This document shows positions 44,725 to 54,216 of a stretch of 64,000 nucleotides of DNA, in pieces (the stretch's first letter is position 1; each line of letters begins with the position of its first letter). The position numbers were made by a program, and so were the translations under genes. Source of the DNA: Euzebya tangerina (GTDB lineage: Bacteria > Actinomycetota > Nitriliruptoria > Euzebyales > Euzebyaceae); assembly GCF_003074135.1 (NCBI RefSeq), contig NZ_PPDK01000001.1, positions 310,001 through 374,000 of the forward strand, written 5' to 3'. The notes under the pieces were generated by a model, which worked only from the letters and a program-made list of their open reading frames with translations, did no database searches and had not been told where the DNA came from.

Positions 44725-44800
44725 GGCCTCATCATCGCGCAGAGAACTCGGGGCTGCGCAGCAGTCGACGGCCGCCCGCCGGATCCGCGATGATGCCGCC

Positions 44801-47176
44801 ATGAGCCATCTGGAGTCCGCCACCCGGCCTGACATCGATCTCGACGTGCTGGCCGAGGTCGAGCAGCGCGTGCTGTGGTTGGCCACCCGGATCGTCGACC
44901 ACGCCAACCGGCGGGGGGACGCCGGCGTCAAGGTCGGTGGCCACCAGGCCTCGTCCGCCTCGATCACCTCGATCATGACCGCGCTGTGGTTCGGCCACAT
45001 CGGCGGCCGTGACAGGGTGGCCGTCAAGCCGCACGCCTCGCCCGTCTACCACGCGATCAAGTACTTGACGGGTGAGCTGGACCGGTCCTACCTGACCACG
45101 CTGCGCCAGCGAGGAGGCTTGCAGGCCTACCCCTCGCGGACCAAGGACCCCGATGTGGCCGACTTCTCGACCGGCTCGGTGGGGCTCGGGGCCGTTGCGC
45201 CGTTGTTCTCCGCGCTGACCCGCCGGTATCTGGACAGCCACGTCGGGGCCGCCGACCCGGCACGCTTCATCGCCCTCGTCGGGGACGCCGAGCTGGACGA
45301 GGGCAACGTGTGGGAGGCCGTGGCCGACCCGGCCACCGCCGGCCTGGGCGCGTTCACGATGATCATCGACCTGAACCGCCAGTCCCTCGACCGGGTCATC
45401 CCCGACATCGCGGCGACCCGCATCAAGCAGTTCTTCGCCAACGCCGGCTGGCACGTCGCGGAGGCCAAGTACGGCCGAAGGCTGGCGAAGGCGTTCACCG
45501 AGCCGGGTGGGGATGCGCTCGAGGCGCACATCGACGAGATGCCCAACGAGGCCTACCAGGAGCTGTTCGGACTGGCTCCCGCGTCGGCGCGGGCAGCCTT
45601 CCTGGCTGGGGCCGATCCCGCCGTCTTGCGGCTGGCCGACGAGTATGACGACGAGGCACTCAAGGCACTGGTCACCGATCTGGGTGGGCATGACCTCGGG
45701 CTGCTGCTGGACACCTACCGGGCGTGCGATGCCGAGCAGGAGCGACCCTCGGTGGTGTTCGCCTACACGATCAAGGGCCACGGGCTGCCGATGGCCGGCG
45801 ACCCGCTGAACCACGCTGCCCTGCTGGATCAGGCACAGGTCGAGGCGTTCCGCGACGAGCTCGGGCTGACCGCCGAGTCGGAGTGGGACCGCTTCGACCC
45901 CGACTCCGCCGCCGGCCGACTCTGCGCTCAGGTCGGTGGGGCCATCAACAACCCTCCCCCGACGCCCAGACCGCAGCTGCCCGTCCCGGCATCCGCCCGC
46001 CGGCTCACGACCAGCGGGAGCGTCTCGACACAGGACGCCTTCGGTCGGGTGCTGTCCAGCCTGGCTGACGTCGACGGCGTCGGTGAGCGGATCGTGACGA
46101 CGGCGCCGGACGTCTCGATCTCGACCAACCTCGGCGGGTTCATCAACAAGTGCGGCGTCTATCACCACACCGAGCGCGCCGACCACGGCGGTGCGGACCG
46201 ACTGCTCAAGTGGGCCCCCGGCCCGACCGGCCAGCACATCGAGCTCGGCATCAGCGAGATGAACCTCTTCATGCTGCTCGGCCAACTCGGGCTGGCGCAC
46301 GACCATCATGGGCATCACCTGCTGCCCATCGGGACGGTCTACGACCCGTTCGTGCTGCGCGGGCTGGATGCCTTCATCTACGGCCTGTACAACGACGCCC
46401 GCTTCGTCGTCATCGGCACCCCGGCTGGGGTGACGCTGGCCCCGGAGGGCGGTGCGCACCAGTCGACGATCACCGCCTCCGTCGGTGCGGAGCTGCCCAA
46501 CCTGACCACCTACGAGCCGGCCTACGCCAGCGAGGTCGACTGGCTGCTGTGCCACGCCTTGGCCGAGCTCGGTCACCCGGACGGGACCAGCAGCTACCTC
46601 CGACTGTCGACCCGGCCGCTGGACCAGTCGCCGTTCGCCGAGGCGCTCGAGCGCATGGGCGAGAAGCAGCTGCGCCGCCAGGTCATCGGCGGCGGGTACG
46701 TCCTCCAGCCCGCACCAACGGACGGGCAGCCCGGTGTCACCCTGATCACGACCGGCGTGATGGCGCCGGAGGCGCTGGCAGCCGCCGAGACCCTGGCCAT
46801 CGAGGGGGTGCAGTCGAGCGTGGTGCACCTGACCAGTCCCGAGCGAATCTACGACGACTGGCGGGCCGGATTGACCACGGCGACGCGGTCAGCTCGGATC
46901 GAGCGACGGGCCAGCCTGCTCGAGCAGTTGGTCCCCGTCGAGCAGCGGGACTGGCCCGTGGTCAGCGTCCACGACGCCGCCAGCCACAGCCTGGCCTGGA
47001 TCGGCTCTGCGCTGGGCACCCGACAGCACACGCTGGGCGTCGACAGCTTCGGTCAGTCGGGCACCATCGCCGACCTCCACGACATCATGGCGATCAACGC
47101 CGGAAGCATCACCAACGCTGCGCTGTACGCGCTGTCGCAACTCGACGAGCCGGTGCGGGAGCGCTCGGCGCGGTAG
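44801..47176 (+). CDS. Transketolase-like / pyruvate dehydrogenase E1-like thiamine enzyme
   Basis: A 791-residue ThDP enzyme of the transketolase/AceE superfamily. The thiamine-binding motif is [19 protein letters not shown], with Asn in [10 protein letters not shown]. Other landmarks are [15 protein letters not shown], the pyrimidine domain [18 protein letters not shown] with its catalytic Glu, and [12 protein letters not shown]. It is shorter than AceE (~890) and longer than transketolase (~660), and the C-terminal domain ends [14 protein letters not shown]. The ATG at 44801 gives the normal start; the frame is open upstream without similarity. Its substrate (a 2-oxo acid or ketose) is unclear. 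It is convergent with the aldehyde dehydrogenase. Confidence 0.85.
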   Translation: MSHLESATRPDIDLDVLAEVEQRVLWLATRIVDHANRRGDAGVKVGGHQASSASITSIMTALWFGHIGGRDRVAVKPHASPVYHAIKYLTGELDRSYLTTLRQRGGLQAYPSRTKDPDVADFSTGSVGLGAVAPLFSALTRRYLDSHVGAADPARFIALVGDAELDEGNVWEAVADPATAGLGAFTMIIDLNRQSLDRVIPDIAATRIKQFFANAGWHVAEAKYGRRLAKAFTEPGGDALEAHIDEMPNEAYQELFGLAPASARAAFLAGADPAVLRLADEYDDEALKALVTDLGGHDLGLLLDTYRACDAEQERPSVVFAYTIKGHGLPMAGDPLNHAALLDQAQVEAFRDELGLTAESEWDRFDPDSAAGRLCAQVGGAINNPPPTPRPQLPVPASARRLTTSGSVSTQDAFGRVLSSLADVDGVGERIVTTAPDVSISTNLGGFINKCGVYHHTERADHGGADRLLKWAPGPTGQHIELGISEMNLFMLLGQLGLAHDHHGHHLLPIGTVYDPFVLRGLDAFIYGLYNDARFVVIGTPAGVTLAPEGGAHQSTITASVGAELPNLTTYEPAYASEVDWLLCHALAELGHPDGTSSYLRLSTRPLDQSPFAEALERMGEKQLRRQVIGGGYVLQPAPTDGQPGVTLITTGVMAPEALAAAETLAIEGVQSSVVHLTSPERIYDDWRAGLTTATRSARIERRASLLEQLVPVEQRDWPVVSVHDAASHSLAWIGSALGTRQHTLGVDSFGQSGTIADLHDIMAINAGSITNAALYALSQLDEPVRERSAR

Positions 47177-47195
47177 GGCTGCGCCGGGGAGAGAC

Positions 47196-48623
47196 TCAGG
47201 GCTCGATGATCACGGCCTTCGGCTCGGTGAAGAACTCGCGGCTGTAGGCGCCGCCCTCCCGCCCGATGCCGGAGTCGCCATACCCGCCGAACGGGGCTCG
47301 CAGGTCGCGAACGAAGAAGCAGTTGATCCACACGCTGCCGGCCCGCAGGAGGCCAGCGACCCGGTGCGCGCGTCGGAGGTTCTCGGTGAACAGCATCGCG
47401 TTCAGGCCGTAGGGGGTGTCGTTGGCGAGTGCGATGCCCTCCTCCTCGGTGTCGAAGGGCTGGATGACGACCACCGGGCCGAAGATCTCCTCGCACGCCA
47501 CTCGGCCTGCGGGGTCGATGTCGGTGATGACCGTCGGTCTGACCGTCCACCCCGCCCCCACACCGCCGGTCAGGATCTTCCCGCCCTCCTCGGGGACGAG
47601 GTCCAGGTAGGAGGAGACCTTGCCGAAGTGCTCCTCGCTGGCCAGCGGGCCGATCTGCGTCGCCTCGTCGGACGGGTCGCCGACCACCATGGCCTCGGCC
47701 GCTTCGACGAAGCGGGCGACGAACTCCTCGTACACGGCGCGCTGGACGTACAGCCGCGATCCGGCCAGGCAGACCTGCCCGGCATTGGTGTAGATGGCCT
47801 TGATCGACCACTCGACGGCCGCCTCGAGGTCACAGTCCTCGAAGACGAGGTTGGCACCCTTCCCGCCGAGCTCGAAGCTGACCGGGGTGAGGTTGCGCAT
47901 CGCGGCCTGACCGATCGCGCGACCGGTGTTCGACTCGCCGGTGAACGTGATGCGGTCGACACGCCGGTCGGAGGTCAGCCACTCTCCGACGTCATCGGGA
48001 CCGAAGCCGAGGACGACGTTGAGGACACCTGGTGGCAGGCCGGCCTCCTCGGCGATCTCGGCGAACCGGGCGGCGGATGCGGGGGTCTGCTCGGCCGGCT
48101 TCAACACGACGGTGTTGCCGAACGCGAGCGCGGGGGCGATCTTCCACGAGGCCAGCATCAGCGGGAAGTTCCACGGTGAGATCGCGACTGTCACCCCGGC
48201 CGGGTCATGGGTGGTGTAGGCGTGGTGACCGGTCGTCATCGGCAGGCGCTCATCGGTGGCCATGGCGGCGTAGTCGGCGAAGAAGCGCAGGTTGTCAGCA
48301 ACGCGCGGGATGTCCTTGGCGCGAGCGGCGGCGATCGGCTTGCCCATGTCACGGGAGTCGAGTTGGGCGAGCTCCTCGAGGTGCCCCGTGACGGCATCGG
48401 CGACGGCGTGGAGGATCTCCTGCCGCTCCCCGGGGGACATGCGCGGCCACGGTCCATCGTCGAACGCGCGGCGAGCGGCGGCGATGGCGTCATCGACGTC
48501 GGACCGGGTGGCGTGGGCGACGGTGGCCCAGACGGCCTGGGAGTGCGGGTTGACGGTCTCGAAGGTCCCGCCGTCCTCGGCGGGCCGGGACTGACCGTCG
48601 ATGTGGAGCTGGATGGTGTCCAT
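47196..48623 (-). CDS. 2-hydroxymuconic/2-aminomuconic semialdehyde dehydrogenase-like
   Basis: A 475-residue NAD-dependent aldehyde dehydrogenase. Catalytic residues are Glu251 (SFELGGKGA) and Cys285 (NAGQVCLAG). The end, INCFFVRDLRAPFGG, then SGIGREGG and EFFTEPK, is diagnostic of the 2-hydroxymuconic and 2-aminomuconic semialdehyde dehydrogenases (DmpC, XylG, AmnC, HpaE). It oxidises the semialdehyde made by extradiol ring cleavage. It is the last gene of the second aromatic operon. The substrate matches both the catechol 2,3-dioxygenases in this operon and the AmnBA-like enzyme at 27-29 kb. Confidence 0.9.
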   Translation of the reverse strand: MDTIQLHIDGQSRPAEDGGTFETVNPHSQAVWATVAHATRSDVDDAIAAARRAFDDGPWPRMSPGERQEILHAVADAVTGHLEELAQLDSRDMGKPIAAARAKDIPRVADNLRFFADYAAMATDERLPMTTGHHAYTTHDPAGVTVAISPWNFPLMLASWKIAPALAFGNTVVLKPAEQTPASAARFAEIAEEAGLPPGVLNVVLGFGPDDVGEWLTSDRRVDRITFTGESNTGRAIGQAAMRNLTPVSFELGGKGANLVFEDCDLEAAVEWSIKAIYTNAGQVCLAGSRLYVQRAVYEEFVARFVEAAEAMVVGDPSDEATQIGPLASEEHFGKVSSYLDLVPEEGGKILTGGVGAGWTVRPTVITDIDPAGRVACEEIFGPVVVIQPFDTEEEGIALANDTPYGLNAMLFTENLRRAHRVAGLLRAGSVWINCFFVRDLRAPFGGYGDSGIGREGGAYSREFFTEPKAVIIEP

Positions 48624-48635
48624 GGTGGAGTCCTT

Positions 48636-48675
48636 ACCTCTGGGATGTGATCGTGACCTCTGGGATGTGATCGTG
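48636..48675. repeat. Perfect 20-bp tandem duplication upstream of the aldehyde dehydrogenase gene
   Basis: A 20-bp unit (48636-48655) is repeated exactly (48656-48675). It fills almost all of the 60-base gap between the HAD gene and the aldehyde dehydrogenase gene and lies just before the latter's ribosome binding site. Confidence 0.9.
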
Positions 48676-48683
48676 GTGGGTGG

Positions 48684-49352
48684 TCAGTCTGGTGGGTGGA
48701 CTTCCCCTCCGGAGGAGGAGGGAAGTCCACCCGCAGGTGCCAGGGCGCGGCGAAGTTGGCCCACGGACCCGGCGATGTCCGTCGGGTCGCACCGGACCGA
48801 TCTGATGCCGCAGGCCTGCGCCCCCTCGACGTTCTGCGGCTGGTCGTCGAAGAAGACGACCTGGCTGGCATCGACGTCCAGCACCTTCAGCGTGTACTCG
48901 AAGGCCTCCGCGGCCGGCTTCAGGAACCCGGCATGGGAGAGGTCGATGAGCGGGTCGAAGCGGCGGATGACGGTCATCCGCTCGATCCACTCGGGTGGGT
49001 GGAAGGCCGCGAGGTCGTTGGTCAGCCCGGCCGTCCGGATGCCTCGGCGGTCCAACTCGTCGAGCAGCGCCACGATCTCCGGACGGACGATCCGCGCCTC
49101 GTCCGTGTCGTACAGCTCGCGCATGAACGCAAAGGTCGGGTCCTCCGCATCCGGGTGGAATTCACTGGCACGGCGGTGCCAGTACTCCCGTTCGGTGATC
49201 TCCTCGCTGACCGCCTGCTGCCAGAGCAGGTCGGCCTCGGGGTCGAAGGGGCCCCGCCACTCGGTGTCGAGCAGCTCGAAGGGGGTCTTGATCACGACCC
49301 CGCCGAAGTCGAACAGCGCGACATCCGCGGCGCTCGTGCCGTCAGTCGTCAT
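48684..49352 (-). CDS. HAD-superfamily hydrolase, catechol operon
   Basis: A 222-residue HAD-IA protein and paralog of the one in the shell operon. Motif I is LFDFGGVVI (nucleophile Asp15, second Asp replaced by Gly17), motif II GLTNDLAAF, motif III Lys in GFLKPAAEAF and motif IV VFFDDQPQN. Both copies share the TND and xGG motif variants and both accompany a phosphotransferase pair. I infer phosphatase activity on an aryl phosphate or phosphorylated intermediate. The gene start overlaps the zinc-ribbon gene by 11 bases. An 11-bp hairpin falls in its last codons. Confidence 0.82.
   Translation of the reverse strand: MTTDGTSAADVALFDFGGVVIKTPFELLDTEWRGPFDPEADLLWQQAVSEEITEREYWHRRASEFHPDAEDPTFAFMRELYDTDEARIVRPEIVALLDELDRRGIRTAGLTNDLAAFHPPEWIERMTVIRRFDPLIDLSHAGFLKPAAEAFEYTLKVLDVDASQVVFFDDQPQNVEGAQACGIRSVRCDPTDIAGSVGQLRRALAPAGGLPSSSGGEVHPPD
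48696..48730. other. Strong hairpin at the end of the HAD gene
   Basis: GTGGACTTCCC (48696-48706) and GGGAAGTCCAC (48720-48730) are perfect 11-bp arms with a 13-base loop that can itself pair CTCC with GGAG. No T run follows on the transcribed strand, so it may act as an mRNA-stability or partial-termination element before the aldehyde dehydrogenase gene. Confidence 0.6.
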
Positions 49353-49677
49353 GGGGAGGCTCGATCCCGATCATGCGCTCGATGGGCGTGATGTCGCCCG
49401 TCCAGTCGCAGCGGTCGCAGCGGGTGTGGAAGGTGCGGTTCTCGCCCTGCCAGTACTCGATCGCGATCGACCCGGGTCCGTCGAGAGCACCGCCGCAGGT
49501 CGGACAGAACCGGGGCTGATCAGCGGCGTGGGCGAGGCGGTCCGGGTCCCACCAGTGAGCCCCCGTCAGCCGACGGTCCGCGACGGGCGCAGGGATCTCC
49601 TGGTGGTTGGACCAGGCCGGCTCCTTGCGGTAGACCTGCCCAGGTTGTGGCGGCTGAGGATCCGGCAGCGTGGTCAC
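49342..49677 (-). CDS. Small zinc-ribbon protein of unknown function
   Basis: A 111-residue protein. The N-terminal half is Pro-rich, with no fold that I recognise. The C-terminal half has two CxxC knuckles, RFCPTCGGALDG and TRCDRCDWTGD, 25-30 residues apart, which should bind one zinc. It is 4 bases overlapped with the Rieske gene upstream and 11 bases with the HAD gene downstream, so it is firmly part of the operon. It could be an assembly factor or a small subunit of the Rieske or phosphotransferase enzyme; nothing in the sequence decides this. Confidence 0.7.
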   Translation of the reverse strand: MTTLPDPQPPQPGQVYRKEPAWSNHQEIPAPVADRRLTGAHWWDPDRLAHAADQPRFCPTCGGALDGPGSIAIEYWQGENRTFHTRCDRCDWTGDITPIERMIGIEPPHDD

Positions 49678-51050
49678 CGCTCCTCTCGAGGGCCAGAGCG
49701 GGCCGGCCCGGTGGCCAATCGCTTCCGCCGGGCGACCTCGGAGGCCGACTGCGCGATGAACTCATCGGCTCGCGCCACCGACCACGAGGAGTCACCGCGA
49801 GCGGTCGCCGCCTCGATGTACAGCTTCTTCATCTGGTCCATGGCCGGTGAGTAGCGCATGGAGCCGCCGCTCAGCCACGACATCGCGAACTCGGTGTAGT
49901 CCACGCCGAACTTGTCCTTCTCGCAGGGCAGACCGATCCGGTCGTGCGCCTCGTACGTGGTGCCGACCGTCGGACGGCCACCCTCGGCGACCAGCGCCAT
50001 CTGCTCGCGGAACATCCGCCGCAGCATGATCACGCCGACATCGGACTTGCCGAGGTGCTCTCCGGTGCGGTCGTTGATGTCGCCCTGGGTGACCCAGGCC
50101 ATGATGTCCTGCCCCTCGATGTAGTCGACGATGTGCTCGCCCCGCTCGTCGAGCCAGGGGAACTCGTAATCGACCGGGTAGACCTGCTCGGGGAAGTCGC
50201 TGAACCCCGGCGGCTGGTGGGAGGAGTAGAACAACGTCCAGGTGTGGGTGTCGTCGATCGGCACGCGGATCTGCATCTGCTCGATCCCGGCCCCGCCGAC
50301 GCGCATGCAGTAGGGGAACACCAGCGGGTGGCCGACGGCCCAGTCGTCGGCATCCTCGGTGTTGCCCTCCAGCACACGCCGCTTGAGGATCCCCCACTCC
50401 ATCTCGTCGAAGCCGACCTTGACGTGCTTCTTCTGGAACCCGGGAGGCGCCAGGAAGCCCTGCTGCTCGCCGAGGAACTTGAAGTACCGACCGTGCAGCC
50501 ACTCCACGTGGTGCGGGTCCACGGAGTTCTCCATGATCTGCAGCCAGTTGCACGGCAGCACGGTGTGCCCGACGTCCTTGAAGCCCTCGTCGACGTAGAC
50601 ATCGAACTTGGGCAGCTCGGGGGCTGGGTTGTCCTCGGTGTCGGGACCGATGTAGACCCACACCATCCCGCCGAGCTCCTCCGCCTTGCCGGCCTGGGCG
50701 GTGATGCGGTCGCTGAACGTCGAGTCGGCAGGCTCGGCCGGCTGGTCCAGGCAGGAGCCGGTCTCGTCGAACAGCCACCCGTGGTAGCCACAGCGCAGCC
50801 CCTCCTCCTCGACGACCCCGTAGACCAGGGACGCACGGCGGTGCGGGCACAGTTCCTGCATGATCCCGTAGCCGCCGTCCGCACGCTTCCACAGGGCGAA
50901 GTTCTCCGCCAGCAGACGGACCTTCTTGATCGGCCACTCGTCCAACTCGCGGACGAACGCGACCGGGTACCAGTAGTGACGCAGCAGGTCGCCCATGGGG
51001 GTCCCGGGGCCGACCTGGGTCAGCTGCTCGTTCAGTTCCTGCTTCAGCAT
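49674..51050 (-). CDS. Rieske non-haem iron oxygenase, alpha subunit (phthalate-dioxygenase/LigX-like)
   Basis: A 458-residue oxygenase. The Rieske cluster ligands are Cys68, His70 (ELCPHRRASL) and Cys87, His90 (LRCGYHGW). The mononuclear iron site is ENSVDPHHVEWLHG, with bridging Asp178 and His181/His186. The start, ELNEQLTQVGPGTPMGDLLRHYW, resembles the phthalate dioxygenase and aromatic O-demethylase (LigX) group, which are single-component alpha hexamers or trimers. Such enzymes hydroxylate or demethylate aromatic rings. No reductase or ferredoxin gene is nearby in the window, so electrons must come from a partner encoded elsewhere. It follows the phosphotransferase after a 60-base gap with a strong hairpin. 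Confidence 0.9.
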   Translation of the reverse strand: MLKQELNEQLTQVGPGTPMGDLLRHYWYPVAFVRELDEWPIKKVRLLAENFALWKRADGGYGIMQELCPHRRASLVYGVVEEEGLRCGYHGWLFDETGSCLDQPAEPADSTFSDRITAQAGKAEELGGMVWVYIGPDTEDNPAPELPKFDVYVDEGFKDVGHTVLPCNWLQIMENSVDPHHVEWLHGRYFKFLGEQQGFLAPPGFQKKHVKVGFDEMEWGILKRRVLEGNTEDADDWAVGHPLVFPYCMRVGGAGIEQMQIRVPIDDTHTWTLFYSSHQPPGFSDFPEQVYPVDYEFPWLDERGEHIVDYIEGQDIMAWVTQGDINDRTGEHLGKSDVGVIMLRRMFREQMALVAEGGRPTVGTTYEAHDRIGLPCEKDKFGVDYTEFAMSWLSGGSMRYSPAMDQMKKLYIEAATARGDSSWSVARADEFIAQSASEVARRKRLATGPARSGPREER

Positions 51051-51073
51051 GGTGAGCTCCTTTGGAGCGGTGG

Positions 51074-51104
51074 TGACCGGGCCCCCTGAAGGCGGGCCCG
51101 GTCA
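51074..51104. other. Perfect 11-bp stem-loop between the phosphotransferase and Rieske genes
   Basis: TGACCGGGCCC and GGGCCCGGTCA flank a 9-base loop. The stem is nearly all G-C, so it would be very stable in RNA. There is no U run. It lies 6 bases after the transferase stop and 24 before the Rieske start, so it could tune relative expression by partial termination or by protecting upstream mRNA. Confidence 0.75.
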
Positions 51105-51110
51105 GGCCTG

Positions 51111-52919
51111 CTAGATCTTCGTCACTTTCCCGGTGTTGCCGTCGACCCGGATCATGTCGCCGGTCTGGATGGCCGTGGTGGCGTCGCCCGTCCCGGTCAC
51201 GGCGGGCACGCCGTACTCGCGGCAGACGATGGCTGCGTGGCTCATGAGCCCGCCGATGTCGGTGACCGTGGCCTTGATCTTGGAGAAGACCGGCGCCCAC
51301 GACGGTGCGGTGATGGGGGCGACGAGGATCTCCCCCTCCTGGACCTGGCCGATGTCATCGGCGCTCTGCACGATGCGGGCTGGACCTTCGGCCGTGCCGG
51401 GAGAGGCGGCCATGCCGGAGACGCTGCCGTCGTCGCTGTCGGTCGAGAGCCACCCGTCGATGGAGTCCTCGGTGATGCCCCACAGCATGATCGTGAAGGG
51501 CTCGGTGACGACCGCCGGTGGCGGGCCGAGGGCGTTCGGCTGCTTCGACGCCTCCAGCGCGTCCACGATCTTGCGACGCTTGGCGATGATCGGCGGCCAG
51601 TGGTGTGGCCCGGCTGGGTTGGCCCCGACCGCCCACGCGGTGTAGAGGTCGAACAGCAGGGTGTCCATCTCCTCGCGACGGACGAAGTAGATGTCGTCAG
51701 GCTCGACGAAGAAGCCCTCCTTGACGAGCATCGAGCCCAACTCCCGCGACTTCTTCCAGAACACCGACATGGACCAGTGCTCGATGTAGAAGTTGTGGTT
51801 CTCCACGTAGGGGAACACGGTGCGGGCCAGGCCGAGCTTGCCCTGGAAGGCCTCACGATCCTCGTCGGAGGCCAGGAACTCGGAGTACTCCTCCACGATC
51901 CGGTCACGCTCGGCCCGGATGGCCTCCATGGGCCGGGAGATGTCCTCGCCGGCCTGCAGCTTGGTGATGTAGTCGTGGACGAAGGAGTACGGCACCGACC
52001 GGTCCTGCATCCAGGTCTTGTCGTAGTAGTAGAAGCCGGTGCCCGAGGAGAAGTTGAACCACGGCTCCGCCACCTCCTCCCAGGCGGCCAGCCACTGCTG
52101 TCCGGCCTCACCGGACAGCGCCGCATGGACGGCATCGACGTCGTCGTGCTTGGCGAACGCATCAGCCACACCCAGGTCGATGGCCTTCTGCGCCAGCTTC
52201 TTGAGCTCCTCGTTGGGGCGGAACAGATCCACCTCGATGCCCGCCACCATCTTTGCGACCGCGAGGTCGGGGATCGAGGGGAACGCCTCCTTGCAGAAGC
52301 CGAAGAAGTCCAGATAGGCGGCGTAGCCGAGGTTCAGGAACTCGAAGTGGTACTGCCAGATCTTCTGGGCGAGGTCCTGGAAGCGGTGGTACTCCGCCTG
52401 CAGATCCCAGCCCGAGCCGACGCCGCGGCCGGAGGTGATGACCTCCATGTCCTCGGTCTCGGGCAGCGGCGAGAAGTCGATGGACTCGAGCGCCGCGATG
52501 TTCTCCTTGACCTTGTCGAGCCAGCTCTCGTACAAGTCGTCCCAGTTGGCGAAGTAGTGGCCCGCCCGTTCCATGAACTGCGGAGCCCGGGCCTCGATGG
52601 TGGCACCGTCGTCGATCGTCACCGGCGAGAAGTACGGGTAGCCGTTGAGGATGCGGAAGTCGATGCCGTTGGCGGGCGGGATGAGGTAGTGCCGGGAGTT
52701 GTACTGGGACAGACTCGCGATGGCGTACATCAGGTGATCGGCGTCCCAGGGCGACATCGCCCAGCCCCAGTGCATCGAGTCCATGAACCAGAACGTCGAG
52801 TCCTCGTACTCACGACGCCCCTCGGAGAACAGGACGGAGTAGGGGTACAGCTCCTCCCAGCCCTCAGCCCCCTCGGGGGTCTCGATCTCGAACGGGCTGG
52901 GGAATCGCTTGTCGGTCAT
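51111..52919 (-). CDS. Phospho-histidine transferase subunit (phenylphosphate synthase protein 1-like), catechol operon
   Basis: A 602-residue paralog of the shell-locus transferase. The C-terminal swivelling domain has GMAASPGTAEGPARIV, APITAPSWAPVF and GGLMSHAAIVCREYG, with phospho-acceptor His561. The first ~480 residues again form a distinct domain shared with the other copy (FFGFCKEAFP, EALGPPP-like NALGPPPAVVTEPFTIMLWGI). The PEP/pyruvate TIM barrel is absent. It is expected to take phosphate from the ATP-binding partner encoded just upstream and pass it to a phenolic hydroxyl. An AAGGAG site precedes the ATG. Confidence 0.85.
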   Translation of the reverse strand: MTDKRFPSPFEIETPEGAEGWEELYPYSVLFSEGRREYEDSTFWFMDSMHWGWAMSPWDADHLMYAIASLSQYNSRHYLIPPANGIDFRILNGYPYFSPVTIDDGATIEARAPQFMERAGHYFANWDDLYESWLDKVKENIAALESIDFSPLPETEDMEVITSGRGVGSGWDLQAEYHRFQDLAQKIWQYHFEFLNLGYAAYLDFFGFCKEAFPSIPDLAVAKMVAGIEVDLFRPNEELKKLAQKAIDLGVADAFAKHDDVDAVHAALSGEAGQQWLAAWEEVAEPWFNFSSGTGFYYYDKTWMQDRSVPYSFVHDYITKLQAGEDISRPMEAIRAERDRIVEEYSEFLASDEDREAFQGKLGLARTVFPYVENHNFYIEHWSMSVFWKKSRELGSMLVKEGFFVEPDDIYFVRREEMDTLLFDLYTAWAVGANPAGPHHWPPIIAKRRKIVDALEASKQPNALGPPPAVVTEPFTIMLWGITEDSIDGWLSTDSDDGSVSGMAASPGTAEGPARIVQSADDIGQVQEGEILVAPITAPSWAPVFSKIKATVTDIGGLMSHAAIVCREYGVPAVTGTGDATTAIQTGDMIRVDGNTGKVTKI

Positions 52920-52995
52920 CGGCTCGTGCTCCTTGCTCGTGGTTGTGGTGTCCCGCGCTGTGTGTGGGTGTGGATGGGGTGGTGGGCGTGCGTGG

Positions 52996-54084
52996 TCAGT
53001 TCGCCTTCTCGGCCTTCAGGGGGGCGGTCAGGGTCGACACGATCGACCCCAGCGGGTCGTAGGTGCCGCGACTGACCGAGGTTCGTGCCTTCTGCGACCA
53101 GACCGTCTCGGGACGGGCCTGCAGCAGCACGATGTTCTCCCCGTCCGGCAGGTGGCGGTCGAGGGCCCACTCGACGTCCTGGGGGCAGCCGTAGTGCTTC
53201 TCGGCACGGCGGGCCATGGCGGCGACATCACAGATCTCGGCGTCCGTGATGCACTGGCTGGTGCGGCGCTCCGCCTCCACCTCGAGCGTCTCCACACCGG
53301 AGTCGGTCCGGCGGATCTCGATGTGCTTGTCGGAGATGACCCGCTCCACCACCTCGCGGAGCACCTTGTCGACCAGGTAGTTGTCCGGGGTGACCTCGCC
53401 CGAGACCACCGCCTCGCCGAGCCCCCAGGAGGCATCGATGGCCACCTGGGTCCGGTCGCCGGTCAGGGGGTTCAGCGTGAATGCCACGCCGGAGGCGCGG
53501 GGGTCGACCATCTTCTGGATGCCGACCGACATCGCGATGGCCTGATCGTCGAAGCCCATCTCGTGGCGGTAGGCCAAGGCCCGGTCGGTGAACATCGACG
53601 ACCAGCACTTCGCGACGTGGGCCAGCACGTTCTCGGCCCCGTGCACCCACAGGTAGGTGTCCTGCTGGCCGGCGAAGGAGGCGTCCGGGAGGTCCTCCGC
53701 CGTGGCCGAGGAGCGAACGGCGACACCGACGTCGGAGACCCCGCAGCGGCGGCAGAGCTGCTCGTAGGCGGTGAAGACCGCCTCCTCGATCTCGCCGGGG
53801 ACCGCCAACTTCTCGATCTCGCTGCGGATCCGACGGGACACGGCCTGCAGACCCGTCGGGATGTCGAAGTCGATCTCCCCGATCAGATCGTTGATGAGGA
53901 CCGTGAGGTCGTCGTGGCTGCGGAGGGTGTCGTAGGCGTTCGTCGTCACCGCGAAGCCCGGTGGGACGGGTAGGCCAGCGCCCATCATGGTTCCAAGGCT
54001 CGCGTTCTTGCCGCCGACGCGGTGACGGTCACGCTCCTCGTCGTACTCGTCGTACCAGACCACGTACTCGCTGGAGCCGGTCAT
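52996..54084 (-). CDS. PEP-synthase N-domain-like ATP-binding subunit (phenylphosphate synthase protein 2-like), catechol operon
   Basis: A 362-residue free-standing ATP-grasp subunit. Motifs are RVGGKNASLGTM (Lys26), VAVRSSATAEDLPDASFAGQ, VAFTLNPLTGDRTQVAIDASWGLGE (core part SWGLGEAVVSGE) and LLQARPETVW. It has the normal CPQDVEWALD motif, where the shell copy has a changed TPQDGEFAV. Using ATP it should phosphorylate the His of the 602-residue partner, giving AMP and phosphate. The ATG at 54084 is used because the upstream extension has no similarity. Order and sizes (40 plus 68 kDa) match phenylphosphate synthase. Confidence 0.85.
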   Translation of the reverse strand: MTGSSEYVVWYDEYDEERDRHRVGGKNASLGTMMGAGLPVPPGFAVTTNAYDTLRSHDDLTVLINDLIGEIDFDIPTGLQAVSRRIRSEIEKLAVPGEIEEAVFTAYEQLCRRCGVSDVGVAVRSSATAEDLPDASFAGQQDTYLWVHGAENVLAHVAKCWSSMFTDRALAYRHEMGFDDQAIAMSVGIQKMVDPRASGVAFTLNPLTGDRTQVAIDASWGLGEAVVSGEVTPDNYLVDKVLREVVERVISDKHIEIRRTDSGVETLEVEAERRTSQCITDAEICDVAAMARRAEKHYGCPQDVEWALDRHLPDGENIVLLQARPETVWSQKARTSVSRGTYDPLGSIVSTLTAPLKAEKAN

Positions 54085-54216
54085 GCGCCGAACCTCTGGG
54101 ACGGCACGAGTAGCCGGGCGGGACGTCCACGCCGACTCCGCAACGGTCGGACAAGCCCTGCACATCCGCTGGTTCCTCTCATCTGTCGTTCGGCTCCTTC
54201 TCGCCCGCGGACGGTC

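Noticed and set aside
44732-46828. A 698-codon minus-strand open frame over the transketolase-like gene
   Set aside because: No domains; the plus-strand gene has intact thiamine-binding motifs.
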